Shown here: positions 43,918-56,780 of the stretch, piece by piece
Layout of the letters: each line of letters opens with the position of its first letter
Position numbering within the stretch: position 1 is the first letter of the stretch
Assembly (NCBI GenBank): GCA_021014325.1
Contig: JAJGQC010000522.1
Span: 1-64,000 of the forward strand
From: Plazaster borealis
Taxonomy: Eukaryota; Echinodermata; Asteroidea; Forcipulatida; Labidiasteridae
Direction of reading: 5' to 3'
Length of the DNA: 64,000 nucleotides
Made by a program: the position numbers and the translations under genes
The notes under the pieces: model-generated
The model's database searches: none
What the model was told of the DNA's origin: nothing
The model's input: the letters and a program-made list of their open reading frames with translations, nothing else

Positions 43918-46900
43918 CGGCACATTGATCTCTTGAAGTGGGTTCCTTTGTCGACCTGAAAGTAGAAACACTCGATCGTCATACAATGAAAGAAAAAGAA
44001 TTGAAGTTTTAGGGTGACTGAATACACGTAGGTGAGCACCTCTGAAAATCATTAAAGATAGTGTAACGAAAATACAACTTGTGATTAATTTCCAGTAAAC
44101 ACACTTCATCTTAATAAGACACATGAGTTAATTCATTCCCCTTTATTTATAAGACTTTGGGAAAGATGAGAAATTGGTATCCGAATCAACATGTATTTTA
44201 ATGAAAGGAATTAATGTCAACAGTTGTTTATTCCTATAGTAGCGGCTATGTTGAAATAACTGTAGAATAACTAAAGTGAAAGGACTTATACAAGTTTAAT
44301 TAACATGCGCCGAAAGTGGCTAGAGGATTATTATGATTAGGAATAACATTTCTGTTCTAGGGGTTAATGACAGTGGCAATCGGCATCTTGTTGTGAGACG
44401 CTACAGTATAGCTCCTTGAGATACTCACGCACGCCAAAAGCTATAAAGACGAGCCATTTGAGAGCTCGTGGTTCAGTTTATTCAATTAGTTCAGTTTGTG
44501 ATTTGTTCTTGCCGCCGAGGAGCAGCTTGACTGAGGAGCGCGTGCCGCAATGCCTCAGCGTATTCGACAGCTGATGCACATTGGCGCTCTGTCTCAGTCT
44601 TTAGTTTACATTGTGTGTGCACGTATTAAACAGTTTGAACACTGGAATAAAAGAGTCACGATACACTCGTTTGAAGAACTCAACATAATTTCTTTCGAGT
44701 TAGAATTCCTGAATAAGTTCTCTCTTAGGGCCGTAATCAATTTTAGTACTTTATCCGGTAATTGTGCACCATACAATAGTAATTGTTTCCATTGTTGTAG
44801 TATTTTGTAATCTTTACAAAGTAGGGCCTAGTTGTTCAAATAGGTGCCATATAGAAGCCATAGCTTGAAAATTCAATGTTGACTACTATAAGATCTACAA
44901 AACATGATTGTTCTGTGATTATCTAATCTACACAAGAGGAACTTGTTGTGTCTTGAAAGCAAAGAGAAACTTACCAGGGTCATCGAGAGATGCAGATTCA
45001 ATCTCTTCATCATCACATGATTCCTCTTCTTGTTCTTCATCCATATCTTGAAGGGTAAACAAACAAGACACTTTGTATTCACTTGCACATCTTTATAGAC
45101 TACATCATCAAGGAGGTGATTTTGTCACAATCAGGCCAGACTTTTAAGTGTGTTAAGATCAAAGCAAAATTTAGTTGTTTCCATGCAAGTCTTCACTTAC
45201 AAGGTGTTTAGAGAATTCCGCGTGGCAAATTTATGAAGTAAATTATTACTTCTTTTACATTATTTCAATTTTCTGGGCTAAACATGAACTCAGTCCTTAA
45301 TATAAACACGGTGACTGCTCACAAGCATGCAGCATGTGGGGTAATTATCAGTAACCCACCATTCCATATGCATTTTTGCTCCTGTTCACCTATTAAGCAG
45401 ACAAAATTGTAAGATTTTACGCTGCTGTATACGATTGATTGAATGACTTCTGACTGCACCCATACATAATGAAACTTTTTAATACACCAATGTAGGACAA
45501 GGTAGCTCATTTTGGCAGACCACCATGTATTGCAGTAACCTGGGCTTGCAGGTTCAACTCACATTAGTAAATTTGTCTTTGTTCACCAAATTTGATTAAC
45601 TCGACCGTCTCACTTGTTGTTTATTACATGATCTTTACATAATTGAAGGTTTTTAATAAGGTTGTGGAACATCTGTTGCACATTGTGCTGTCTAAGTTAC
45701 CTTCAAAATTAATATCATCCAACTTTCTGCCTGACCACTTGGCAACTTGTCCACCCTCGACAGCTTGCTGACTTTAGCAAGCTCAATGGTAGATTCATGT
45801 TGCCTGTAGAATACTCAATGTACGTTTATGTCATGCCCAAGATGGCGTGCTGACCAGTCAAGCTCGCCACCATTCAGATCTAACACCTGAGAGACAGTTG
45901 CTGTGTATTTCCTTAATTTGGTGCTTGTGACGACTTGTGGGTTCTGTAGACCTGCACACTGTACCACAGCATGCACGCAGTCCCAACCCCTCACAGGCTG
46001 TTTGGAGTTTCTCGGCCTGGCAAATAGATAGGGATTCTCTGCCTTCTGTTGTGAGAAGAACTTCTATCGCCAATTTCATGTCTTTAGTTAGAAGTACTGG
46101 AACTGCCCGTCCACATTTTTCCCCTGATCTGCACCATGTCCAACCTGGAATATTTAACAATACATCAAATCAATTGAATTTTTCAAAAGACAATAATAAA
46201 ACATTAAGAGGCATGAATAATAAAATTGTGAAAAAGCCTCTTCCGATTGCGTATACTACCTGAAGCACATTTCAACAACAGATATTGTAGAGATGTGGAT
46301 AATATATTTTGGTGATGTGCAATGTTTGTCATTTGTCGGAATTTCAGTATTCACTTTCTGTTTAATTGCAAATATTTAATAAGTATGTTCTACATCATTA
46401 TGTCATGCTGTCCTGTAAGGGAAATTATGTAAATCAAGACACTTAACATGCATAACAAGTAGAAAAGACAACAGTTTTCCCATGTATTTGTGAACAAAAC
46501 CTTGGACTCACTGCCAGCGTCCCACCAATGGCGGCACAGCATGCTGCACTTGCGCATACAGATTGGTCTAAAGACTGTGACTTGTCAAAAAATAGCCTAC
46601 GGTACTCACATGTCTAAAAAATTTCACTATCACTATTTCATGACAAGGAATATTATAATGAGCTGCTGTTTTTGTTCTTGTTATTGTTGTGAGGGGTTTT
46701 TTGAGGTTATTTTTTTTTTTTTTGGGGGGGGGTCTCAATATTTAGACTTAGTGTATCAGACCACTTGCAGCTGTTTTCAGCACTTTACTTCAAATACACT
46801 CTGTGGCTTTCCTAATAATACTATTTGTGTGCAGTTAACCAGAAGGCAATCTTAAATAATTGCCATTTCTATATCACTGAATTGGACTGGCTATATCGAT

Positions 46901-48343
46901 AAACTTAATTTAATATCATGGTGAACTTAGTATATAACCTCAGATACAATCATTCTTTCTTTACAGTGAAAAGATAATATTTCCTTCATGTGAATATCTT
47001 TGTCCTGAGGTCCACACTTCATATGTCAAACAAAGACAGACATTATACATGTTACACAGCTTTTTCTCCAAGTCAGTCAGGGAATTGTACACTTCCTCAT
47101 TTGTGAGATTTTGCCACACTGGTCTTTCTTCATAGCTTCGCACGAGCATTTGTGCAGCTTCACCACCCCTTCTTATGTTGAACAAAATCACTCTTGATAA
47201 TGTTATTTCCACCATTGCAGTCCATGTCTCAGGAGAGGGCGATTGCAGAAGTGCTGCCTTAGCTCTTTCTAGCTCTGCATCCATGTACACTCTAAGCTTA
47301 ACAAGGTCAGATGTCAGTGGAAGAGTTTTTCCTTTGTTATACTTGCGCTTCACCATGGTTGATAGGGCATGCGAAGAAACCTTTTCCGACCATTCACTGT
47401 CATGCAGCTGCAAGTACATTTCACAGTCTTTGAGTAGTTCAGAGTCTTTCTGCCGCAAAGCATTGCCCTGGAGTATCAAAGTGCACTTTTTCAGAGAGTA
47501 TCCCAACTTGAGAGAAAGAGAAGGAACTCCGATCTCAGGGGTATCACCTTCGGGACTCTCCATCCTTTGGCTTATCTTTGGAACAGCTTCCACCACCACG
47601 TCAAATTGATCTGGCTTGAGATAGTCAGCAAGACGGTGAACATCATGATCTCCCATACCTCTCAAGACAATTATCAGCCGTCCCAACTGACGCAAGCGTT
47701 GTGCAATGTATTGTGATTTCTGGGGGCCCACCTTTTCCAACAAACTTCTCCCAAATACCTTGATAAGACTGTCCCCTTTTACTGCCAGTGAAACTGGGTC
47801 ATGTTTCATGGTTGACAATATGTGCTTGAATAAAGGACTATCTCTGCCATCATCTGACGACTCAAAAAATGACTGCATGATCATCTTACTCTCTTGTTGG
47901 CTTTTGTGACGAGAGTCATCACTTGAGTTTTCTCCAGATCGGAAAAGACAGCATTTTTTGTGACGCCACAAATCAGAGCGTATGAAGAATCCAAGGCAAT
48001 ACTGACAGGGAAGATAATCAGATATTGTACAGGGCTGACCGTTTGGTGGACTTCTAACTACTATTAAATCAACTTTCTTTGTTGTGTTAACTTGCATGTT
48101 ATGGTAGAAGTTGCCTTTCAAGCGAAGTGATTCAAACCCGTGACTTCGCCTGTTCTTTCCTCTTGTAGCATCCTCTGTTGCCATAGCTTTCTTTACATCA
48201 GATTTTTCAGCATGCTTTGCATTCAAATGCCGAGCAGCCTTAGAAAACAAGATCCCCACAAAAGAGACATGCCTAGCGCTTCTCATAATTTCGGATGTAT
48301 GCTTCGTCCTGTGCTCTTTTGGTTCTGTCTGCACTCCATATTC
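43918..48343 (-). pseudogene. Zinc-finger/tyrosine-recombinase-like gene, decayed
   Basis: Minus-strand exons read 48343 to about 47,020, 46144-45701, 45046-44975 and 43955-43918, each with plausible GT/AG ends and agreeing phase at several joins. The first encodes a C2H2-like finger (CLFCGD...KAARHLNAKH), RLKGNFYHN, YLPCQYCLGFFIRSDLWRHKKCC and a helical domain. The second carries GRAVPVLLTKDM, STKLRKYTATVSQVL, GHDINVH and FYRQHESTIELAKVSKL, which fit the Arg-His-Tyr layout of Crypton-like tyrosine recombinases. Stops (for example TGA at 45815-45817, between His and Tyr) and frame changes (near 46,110, 46,040 and 48,270) show decay. The last two exons are short and acidic. Confidence 0.72.
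44350..44815 (+). other. Candidate solo LTR
   Basis: From about 44,350 the sequence becomes promoter-like: CTATAAAGACGAGCC, then GGTTCAGTTTATTCAATTAG at an initiator-like distance, and TGGAATAAAAGAG further on as a possible polyadenylation signal. TG-type start and no coding around it fit a solo LTR. I could not define both termini or a target duplication. Confidence 0.25.
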
Positions 48344-48383
48344 CTATAAAGTATTAAAGAAATGTTCAAAATTGTACTGCAAT

Positions 48384-49291
48384 CAGAGTTGTAGGACCCG
48401 AGTCCAGGACTCTCACTCGAGTTTGTTTCAAGTCACAATTTCGGTGACTCTGTTTTGACTCGAATCACGTCGGCAAAAGACTCTGACTTGGACTCAGACT
48501 CGACTTGTGTCTCGCGAGTCACGTATTTTCACCAACAATACCTTATTTTTTTAATATTAAAAAAATTCTGATGATCCGATCGTCATGCACACAGAGGAAT
48601 ATTGAGTTTAGCAGACAAAAAAAGTACACTGGAGTATGGTGCTGTGAGTAATAGTGTTCGTGATTATTGTGTAAATATGGCCATGTACAGCGCATGTATG
48701 TTCAATACACATAATAACACTGGGACATATTTCTGTAGGAGCATTATTGTGCATGACACCAATATTCACACTGACCGTCAGCATTAACACGATAGCCACT
48801 GCTTGATGCAGGAAAAAGGGAATTCATCTCGCTCCAGAACCAAAATTGACGGCTTTTAATTTTCTGGAGAAGAGGCAAGGTGTATTGGTAAAACAAAAAC
48901 CAGAACTGATCCTAAAATAAAATTTAAACTGTATAAACTAAATGTGTTTTATTTTGCCATTTCCAATTCTTATTTTACGACATTTGACTTGCAATCAATA
49001 GTGATCCAGTCATCTAATGTGAACTGGTTTCAATCTAAACAAGTGCCTCATGGCTCATGACTCAGACTCGGACCAAGTGACTCAGGACTCAGACTCGAAC
49101 CAAGTGACTCGTGACTGGACTTGGACCAAGAAGTGACTCAGGACTCGGACTGACTCAGACCAAGTGGACTCGGACTTGAACCAAGTGACTTGTGACTCAG
49201 ACTCCCCACGGACCAAGTGACTCAGGACTCGGATTTGAACCAAGTGACTTGTGACTCAGACTCGACACAGGTGACTTGAAATACAACTCTG
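48384..49291. repeat. Foldback MITE with CAGAGTTGTA ends and GACTCGAGTC-type arrays
   Basis: It starts CAGAGTTGTAGGACCCGAGTCC and ends ACTTGAAATACAACTCTG. Both arms are packed with ACTCGGACT/AGTGACTC words. Flanks ACTGCAAT (48376-48383) and ACTGTAAC (49292-49299) differ at two of eight bases, a likely old 8-bp hAT-type duplication. Noncoding; short frames inside are repeat-driven. Confidence 0.8.
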
Positions 49292-50162
49292 ACTGTAACA
49301 CGAATTCGTGAAAAGGATCTTACTGTAGCGGTATCTGTGCCCCGGTTGCGTTGGGGAGGAATGCCACTAAGTTCGCATTTTAACTTATTTAAGTTAAGTA
49401 TTGAAGTAACTCAGACAGACGCAGGAAAATGACAAGGGTCTTTACAAAATCTGTAGGTTGTCACTGTGGATATATATATATTGGTCAACATCTTCAGACT
49501 TCCATTAGATTCAGATTCGTGAAAACTGTAACGATAAACACAATAACAGAGTACTGTAAATACATGAGGCCGCACTGTACTACAAACATGACTTTTAACA
49601 TGGAAAAACCTCACTGATAATAAAGGTAAATAAAGATCACTGATCAATCAGAATGCATCATGTATCTTAAGAGAGCATAATAAACAATTATATGAAAGGC
49701 AAAGTAACAATTAAACATACCTCCTTGAATCTTGTATTTAAGGACGAATTTACATGGCTAGTGTATGCAGCAAGATGGCTGCCTGTAACAATGTGCTCCT
49801 GCGCCAGTAGTTGTTATAGCGCCCTCTCGTGTTGCCTTTACCTTTGTTTATGTCGCCATTTTGCTGTAGTAACGTTTACCTTTCGTCAATAAAAGTACCT
49901 CTGAGTTATCTATATCGGTATTCTGCTGTAAGCTACATTGTGTTGTTCCGTCCTTCTCCCTTACTGGCGTGGTGGCAGCGGTCTGAGACGTCCCTCGCTT
50001 CCATAAAAGTGACATAAATTGCCGTTTTTAGTTGACAATCGACACCGCTTCAACACAACGTGGTCTTTCACATTACAGGTGAGCAGCCGTACAGTTAATA
50101 TACATTTGACAGATCGTACCATATAATATATTTTGCATCCTCCCGAGGTATTTCGCTGTAAC

Positions 50163-51060
50163 ATGGCGACCACACATCGTGCACCGAAACAGAGGTGCTT
50201 GAGCAAAATTGAAACTGTAAATACATTCGAAAATTGGCGTCAAAATCTACACTACACCCTCTCCCTCGACCAGAATTTGGCCCCATTTCTGCTTGATGGT
50301 TCTCAGTGGGAGAAGAAGTCTAAAAGCTCCCCCTTCCGTGGATTCTCTGATGACACCAATGACATCCCCCTGCCCCAACGCAAAACAGCTCAACAGAAAG
50401 TTAGCGTGCTTGAGCTCATGCTGGGTCAGATTGCAAATTATTGCCCTGTTATCTCACGAAACACCATTATAAAATCTTCTACATCAGTCTCGAACATTTG
50501 GCAAGTGATCCGCATTCATTATGGCTTCCAGTCTACTGGTGCTCACTTACTTGACTTCGCTGAAATCCGCCTCAAACCGGATGAACGCCCAGAAGACCTA
50601 TACCAGCGCCTCATGGCATTTGTTGAGGACAACTTACTGCAGTGCAATGGTGGAATCTCCCACCATGGGGAAGAGTCCACTGAAGATGAGGAACTTTCAC
50701 CTTCCCTTGAGAATTTTATTGTTCTTACCTGGCTCCGCCTGATACACCCTAGTCTGCCTAAGTTTGTGAAACAGAGGTACGGTACTGAATTACGCTCACG
50801 CACTTTGGCCTCCATCAAACCGGAAATTTCCCAGGCCTTGGACTCACTGCTGGATGAGGTGCATAACAGTGACGACGCTAAGGCGATGCGAGCCTTCGCA
50901 ACACGCCCACCGGTAACACCTCGTGCTGCTTCACTACCATCTGCCCACAGTAGCCGGTCCCCCCCCCAACCCAAAGCCACGTCCTACTCGTTTTCAGAAG
51001 ACATGCCCTCTCTGCAAGCAGGTCGGCCGCAGTGACATCCGACACTTCCTTAGTGAATGT
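50163..51060 (+). pseudogene. gag of the 49-55 kb retroelement
   Basis: ATG in GTAACATGGCG, then a 290-codon frame with capsid-like words ([13 protein letters not shown]..., [19 protein letters not shown]) and a Ser/Pro-rich tail. In the next register a zinc knuckle of form C-x2-C-x9-H-x4-C (CPLCKQ...HFLSEC) follows at 51,004-51,060, so a frame change near 51,000 separates the two. Confidence 0.75.
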
Positions 51061-51219
51061 ACTTACTTCCCGGAACATGACCGTAAGTACATCGTATGAG
51101 CCCGACAGGTTGCTGACATATTCGACGACCAACCTCCAGAAATTGAGTCAGATCATGAAGGGGATACGTGCACCTCCGTCCCAACTCCCCATGTCGAGCC
51201 CCCTGCTGCATTCCAAGTT

Positions 51220-53440
51220 CAGATACGTCAATCTCCCTACATGGACATGTTTTACGGCCACCATACCACCCGCGTCACCATTGATAGCGGCGCCACTGGC
51301 AATATGATACGTGCATCCACAGCCAAGCGCCTTGGTGCTGACATTACCGAGAGCTCCCAATCTGCTCACCAGGCTGATGGATCCTCACCCCTGACCATTG
51401 CTGGTGAAACACGACTCACACTCACTCGGGACAACCATACCTTCCTGTTTGAGGGCCTGGTTGTTGATGATCTGGATGTTGACATCCTTGGCGGCACCCC
51501 ATTCATGGCAGAAAATGACATTGCAATCCATCCCGCCAAGCGCCTTATTTCCCTCAATGATGGATCCACCATTACTTATGGCTCACCTAAGGAGCCCTCG
51601 TCCCGCAATGCCATCCGACATGCACATGTACTCCGTGCGCCCTCTGCTTCTACAACGGTTTGGCCAGGAGACTTCATTGAACCGACATTACCCACAGACA
51701 TGTCAAGTCTGGATGACACTTTCGCCCTCGAGCCCCGCACCGACACAACTACAGCCGAACACATCCAATCATCGGTTTGGCCTCCACCCGACATCATTAC
51801 CAGTGTGGCTGGCAGGATTCGCATCCGCCGAGCCTCGTGTTCTCAAGCGCAACGAGCACTTTTGTCAGGTTCGCCCTGTCTTCACCCCTCCTCAGTCATC
51901 CGATGTGCCACAACAAAGTGTGCCCACTCGTGTCACTCCCAAGACTCGCCATAACACCACTCAACTTCATTCGCACTCCATCAGCTTGGATCCTGAACAC
52001 AATCTGCCCAAGGACACCCGAGCACTGTTCTCGTCTCTCATGGTCGAATTCGATGAAGTGTTCGATCCCGATTACAAAGGGTACAATGGTGCCTCTGGCC
52101 CCTTCCAAGCTGTTGTCAACATGGGTCCCGTGCAACCTCCTCAGCGCAAAGGCCGCCTCCCGCAGTATGCTCGAGATAAATTGTTGGAACTCCAACAGAA
52201 GTTCGATGAACTGGAACAAAATGGTGTCTTTGCTCACCCCGAGGACATCGGCATCACTGTGGAACACCTCAGCCCTTCCTTTCTCGTCAAGAAGTCCAAT
52301 GGTGGCTTTCGATTAGTGACCGCCTTTGCTGACGTTGGTCGCTATAGTAAACCACAGCCATCACTCATGCCAGACGTCAATTCCACCTTACGCCTGATTG
52401 CACAGTGGAAACATATCATCGCCACAGAGCTTACCAATGCCTTCTATCAGATCCCTCTGTCCACTGCCTCCATGAAATATTGTGGAGTTGCTACTCCCTT
52501 TCGCGGCATCCGCGTCTACACCAGATAAGCCATGGGCATGCCAGGCTCCGAGACCGCTCTTGAAGAACTCATGTGTCGCATACTCGGTGAACTCCTCAAG
52601 GAAGGCGTTGTCGCCAAAATTGCTGTTGACCTTTACTGTGGCGGAAACACACTCGAAAGTCTTCTCGCTAACTGGAGGCGTGTTCTTCATGCCCTCTATA
52701 CTAACAGCCTGCGATTGTCTGCTAAGAAGACAGTGATCTGTCCAACCACCACCACTATCCTAGGATGGATCTGGTCATCTGGCACCCTTCATGCCAGCCC
52801 TCACCGTCGTGCGACCCTGTCAACATGTGCAATCCCAGAGAGAGTATCCGGACTGCGCCTACAAAGTACTTGCGCGGGTACTCCCAAACTGTGCCTCAGT
52901 CCTTTCCCCATTAGACACCATGTTGCAGGACGCCAATCTAGCGATTCTATTGTGTGGTCTGACGGATCCCGTTCTGCTTTCACAAACGCACAGTCAGCTT
53001 TGTCGACGAATCGCACAATCACGCTCCCTCGCCCCGCAGACCAGTTATGGATCGTTACCGACGGTGCCGTCAAGAACCATGGCATCGGTGCCACCCTATA
53101 CGTTACCCGCCAAAACAAGCTATTCTTGGCTGGTTTCTTCAGCGCAAAGCTACGAGGCCGCCAACCAACATGGTTGCCCTGTGAAGTTGAGGCCCTTTCC
53201 ATTGCTGCATCAACCAAGCACTTCAGCCCCTATCTCATTCAATCGACTCGCAATGCATCCATCCTCACCGACAGCAAACCTTGTGTGCAGGCTTACGAAA
53301 GTTGTGCCGTGGCGAGTTTTCGCCAAGTCCTCGCCTCCACATTCCTCTCTACTGTCAGCCGCTACCACGCAACCGCAAGGCCACCTCGCTGGCTCTGCCA
53401 ACATCCCGCCTGACTTTGCTAGCCGAATGCCCCAGCCTGC
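51220..53440 (+). pseudogene. Protease, reverse transcriptase and RNase H of the 49-55 kb retroelement
   Basis: Protease: VTIDSGATGNMIRAS and [47 protein letters not shown] and, after a TAA at 52,526-52,528, the box [14 protein letters not shown]. In relatives that I know this reads ADDLYCGG, so the first catalytic Asp is replaced by Val. RNase [28 protein letters not shown] and [14 protein letters not shown] frame change near 51,830 also breaks it. Confidence 0.8.
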
Positions 53441-53582
53441 CTGAATCCCCTTGTCAGATTTGCTCATTCGTTCAGCGGACTGAGGATTCTGTCGTCCAGC
53501 GCGTATCAGCACAGGATATTCTCACAGGCAAAATAAAATTGCCTTTCACAAGCCGAGCTGCTTGGTCCGCACTCCAGTCTGA

Positions 53583-55040
53583 GTGTCCAGATTTACGCCG
53601 CACTCGAACACACCTTGTTCAGGGACACGTCCCTCCAAGAAGGTCACCAATGCCAAAGATGTCAAGCGATATCTTCAAGTTGCATCCCTGGCTAAGGATA
53701 GCATGATTGTTGTCCGCCGTGATGTGCCACTCGCCCCGCCGCGAGTGCATTGTCGCTCCTGTCAGATTTTGGATGGACTACTCACTGCACAACACATTCA
53801 GCTCGATCACCCTTCAAGCCACCAGCTCAAGTCTATCGCTCACTGCTACTTTTTCGCTCTTGACATGGACAAGTCTATTGACAAAATCACAGCTGGTTGT
53901 CAACAGTGCACCTCACTTCGCACAGTCCCATCCACAATCCAGCTCCAGTCTTCTTCAGACCCCCCAGATGCACTCGGGTTCTCCTTCGCTGCAGACGTAA
54001 TCAAACGTAATCGGCAGCTCATTCTTGTACTGCGAGAAACCGCCACATCTTACACTACGACATGCCTCATCGAAGACGAGCGCCGCAACACCCTACGGGA
54101 CGCATTGATCTGTCTCTGCATAGGCCTTAGGCCGCTGGATGGCCCAATGGCGGTCGTTCGAACTGACCCTGCACCTGGCTTCAAATCGCTCGTTGATGAC
54201 GAACTCCTACGACGTCACAGGCTGTCTATAGAACTTGGGCGGGTGAAAAACCCCAACAAAAATCCTGTGGCAGAAAAGGTTGTCCGCGAACTAATCGATG
54301 AACTACTCCGCCAAGACCCCATGGGTGGTACCATCTCTCCTGTGACCCTCTCCGTTGCTACCTCTTGCCTCAATTCTTGCATCTGTTCCCGTGGACTCTC
54401 AGCCCGTGAAATGTGGTACCAGCGTGACTAGTTTACTAACAGCCAAATTCCCTTCATGGACCAACACCTTATTTTGGAACAGCAACGTCTACGCACAACA
54501 AATCACCCTTATAGTGTACATACTAAGGCCCCTGGCAAGATGGCCCCTCTCGAAACTGTCGTCGAGATTGGCGACCTTGTGTATCTCCACGTTGACCGCA
54601 ACAAGACACGCAGCCGCTATCACTACCTAGTCGTCTCCATCAAAGGCGTTTGGTCCAATGTCCGTAAGTTCATCGGCAATCAACTCAGGAGTACGTCTTA
54701 TTGCGTCAAACGCTCAGAGTGCTATAAGATTCCCTCCTGTACCCACATTGTTTCCCCCCAGTCCTGCAGCCCAACCTCTGAGGATGACGGTGAGGACAAT
54801 GACCCCGTTTTGGCACCCACACCTCCTGATCCTCCGGACATACCCACCAAGCTCTCAACACCCGCGACCTCTGCACCTGCGGCGCCCATGTCTGTGCCTT
54901 ATCCATCTTCATTTGGTACTACGACTCAAGCTTCCAGTTTGGTACCTGACGCCCTTCTTGCACCGCCCCCACATGTTGTTTCACAGGACCTACTCTCCCA
55001 TGGACTGCGATGCACTTCGCCCCTTACTGGCGCTGGGTGA
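53583..55040 (+). pseudogene. Integrase and C-terminal tail of the 49-55 kb retroelement
   Basis: The HHCC module (HIQLDHPSSHQLK then CQQCTSLR) is followed by a DDE-type core: FAADVIKR, VVRTDPAPGF and NPVAEKVVRELIDELL. The frame stops at 54,429; after a shift a basic C-terminal domain (GDLVYLHVDRNKTRSRYHY) and a Pro/Ser-rich tail run to 55,040. All three acids remain, but the protein is split. Confidence 0.78.
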
Positions 55041-55087
55041 TGAGTAAACATCAGTGACCAACAGAGGGCGCTATACAATGTAATTGT

Positions 55088-56780
55088 TACAGATAATGAA
55101 ACATTTTTCAGTCAGTTGCCGAGTCATACTGTACACGTTATTAAAGATATATGTACCTTCCAGTATGTCACTACCAGGGCTGGCATCACATTGCTCTTCG
55201 TCATCATCTGTTTCTGGGACATAGTCATCATCACTATTGTTTTCATCCTCTTTTTTAGGAGGGCTGTGAACTAAACCAGTGACGATTCCCTGAAAGAAAG
55301 GCATTGGCCAGAAAAAATTGCATATAACATTTTAAGAATACTTTGAAATAATTGCACGAATGTATTGATCATCACAAAGTGGACAAGTTTAAGAACTTTT
55401 GGATTGACTCTCTAAGAGAAAAGGTTTTAAATGAGCTTTTTATCAGACTTTTATGATCAATTGCTTTTGTATTAAGATTGTTTCTTAGTCTGACCTTTAG
55501 TATCAGTTGACTTTTATTCAGAAGACTACATATCACAAATAACTAGTGCACTGTTCACTTGTTTTGCTCTCTACCTCTATTTAGAATAAACATACCCTAC
55601 TAGTCTTGGTAAGTATTCAAACTTTATGTTAATGTGTGCAATGTTTTTTCTTTCACATGTTAGTCTATAAATTGTTCAAATACATGCAAAGCCTTGCACG
55701 ATCTAAAATATCAAGTAATGACATCTTAAATATTTTGGGTTTTTCACAATTTGATTTCTTACTCAGGGAAGGAAATTGAATATTAAGTAAAATACAAAGT
55801 TGAATTAATATTTCAAAAATACTCACGTTAATAGGCTGCAATTTAGATGCATGCTCATCACATCCTATTGGATTAAATAATGAAATTTGATGAAATGAAG
55901 TATTTTTCCACTACCTGTTCAATATTCTCTGAAATAGTTTGGGTTTACATTAAAACAACAGGAGTCAGCAGTTTTCTTTCCAGGCATAGGCTCAATAATT
56001 GACAAGAAATGATGACTTGTAATTGAAATGACACTTATTGCAAAATTTTACAATTTCCTGATTCAAGAAAGTCATAAATTTTGCTTTTAGGACACAGGTG
56101 ACTCGACTACAACTCTGACTGTAATGCGAATGTGAAAAGGATCTTACAGATAATGAAACATTTTTCAGTCAGTTGCTGAATCATACTGTACACGTTATTA
56201 AAGATATAAGTACCTTCCATTATGTCACTGCCAGGGCTGGCATCACATTGCTCTTCGTCATCATCTGTTTCTGGGACATAGTCATCATCACTACTGTTTT
56301 CATCCTCTTTTTCAGGAGGGCTGTGAACTAAACCAGTGATGATTCCCTGAAAGAAATGCATTGGCCAGAAAAAAATTGCATATAACATTTTAAGATTACT
56401 TTGAAATAATTGCACGGATGTATTGATCATCACAAAGTGGACAAGTTTTAGAACTTTTGGATTAACTCTCTAAGAGAAAAGGTTTTAAATGAGCTTTTTA
56501 TCAGACTTTTATGATCAATTGCTTTTGTATTAACATTGTTTATTAATATGTCTGACCTTATAGTATCAGTTGACTTTTATTCAGAAGACTACATAACACA
56601 AATAAATAGTGCACTGTTCACTTGTTTTGCTCTCTACCTCTACTTAGAATAAATATACCTTACTAGTCTTGGTAAGTATTCAAACTTTATGTTAATGTGT
56701 GCAATGTTTTTTCTTTCACATGTTTAGTCTATAAATTGTTCAAATACATGCAAAGCCTTGCACAATCTAAAATATCAAGT
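55088..56780 (-). repeat. Tandem duplication carrying an acidic exon twice
   Basis: 55088-55715 and 56148-56780 are near-identical. Each holds a 133-bp minus-strand exon (55289-55157 and 56346-56214) with acceptor CTTTCAG-like and donor GTACAT/GTACTT, encoding GIVTGLVHSPPKKEDE and SDDDYVPETDDDEEQ. The exon ends with one spare base, which fits the phase of the recombinase exon at 48343. Another 69-bp exon with good splice sites lies at 56992-56924 (KEPSKSKPRKGSEESQ). Confidence 0.75.

Larger units (their letters stand above)
49324..55087 (+). mobile_element. LTR-type retroelement insertion (PR-RT-RH-IN), decayed
   Basis: The flanking GAAAAGGATCTTAC (ending 49,323) and AGATAATGAAACATTTTT (from 55,088) are joined directly in the paralogous copy at 56,135-56,165, so this 5.76-kb block is inserted. 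TTAC at both edges may be the duplication. Inside are a TGTAACAATG start (49,784), a primer-site-like TGGTGGCAGCGG (49,970), gag, protease, RT, RNase H and integrase. No clear second direct LTR exists: the 3' end (AGAGGGCGCTATACA...TGTTACA) resembles the 5' start only in inverted sense. Domain order fits Ty3/gypsy or BEL; the RT is of an unusual type. Confidence 0.78.
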
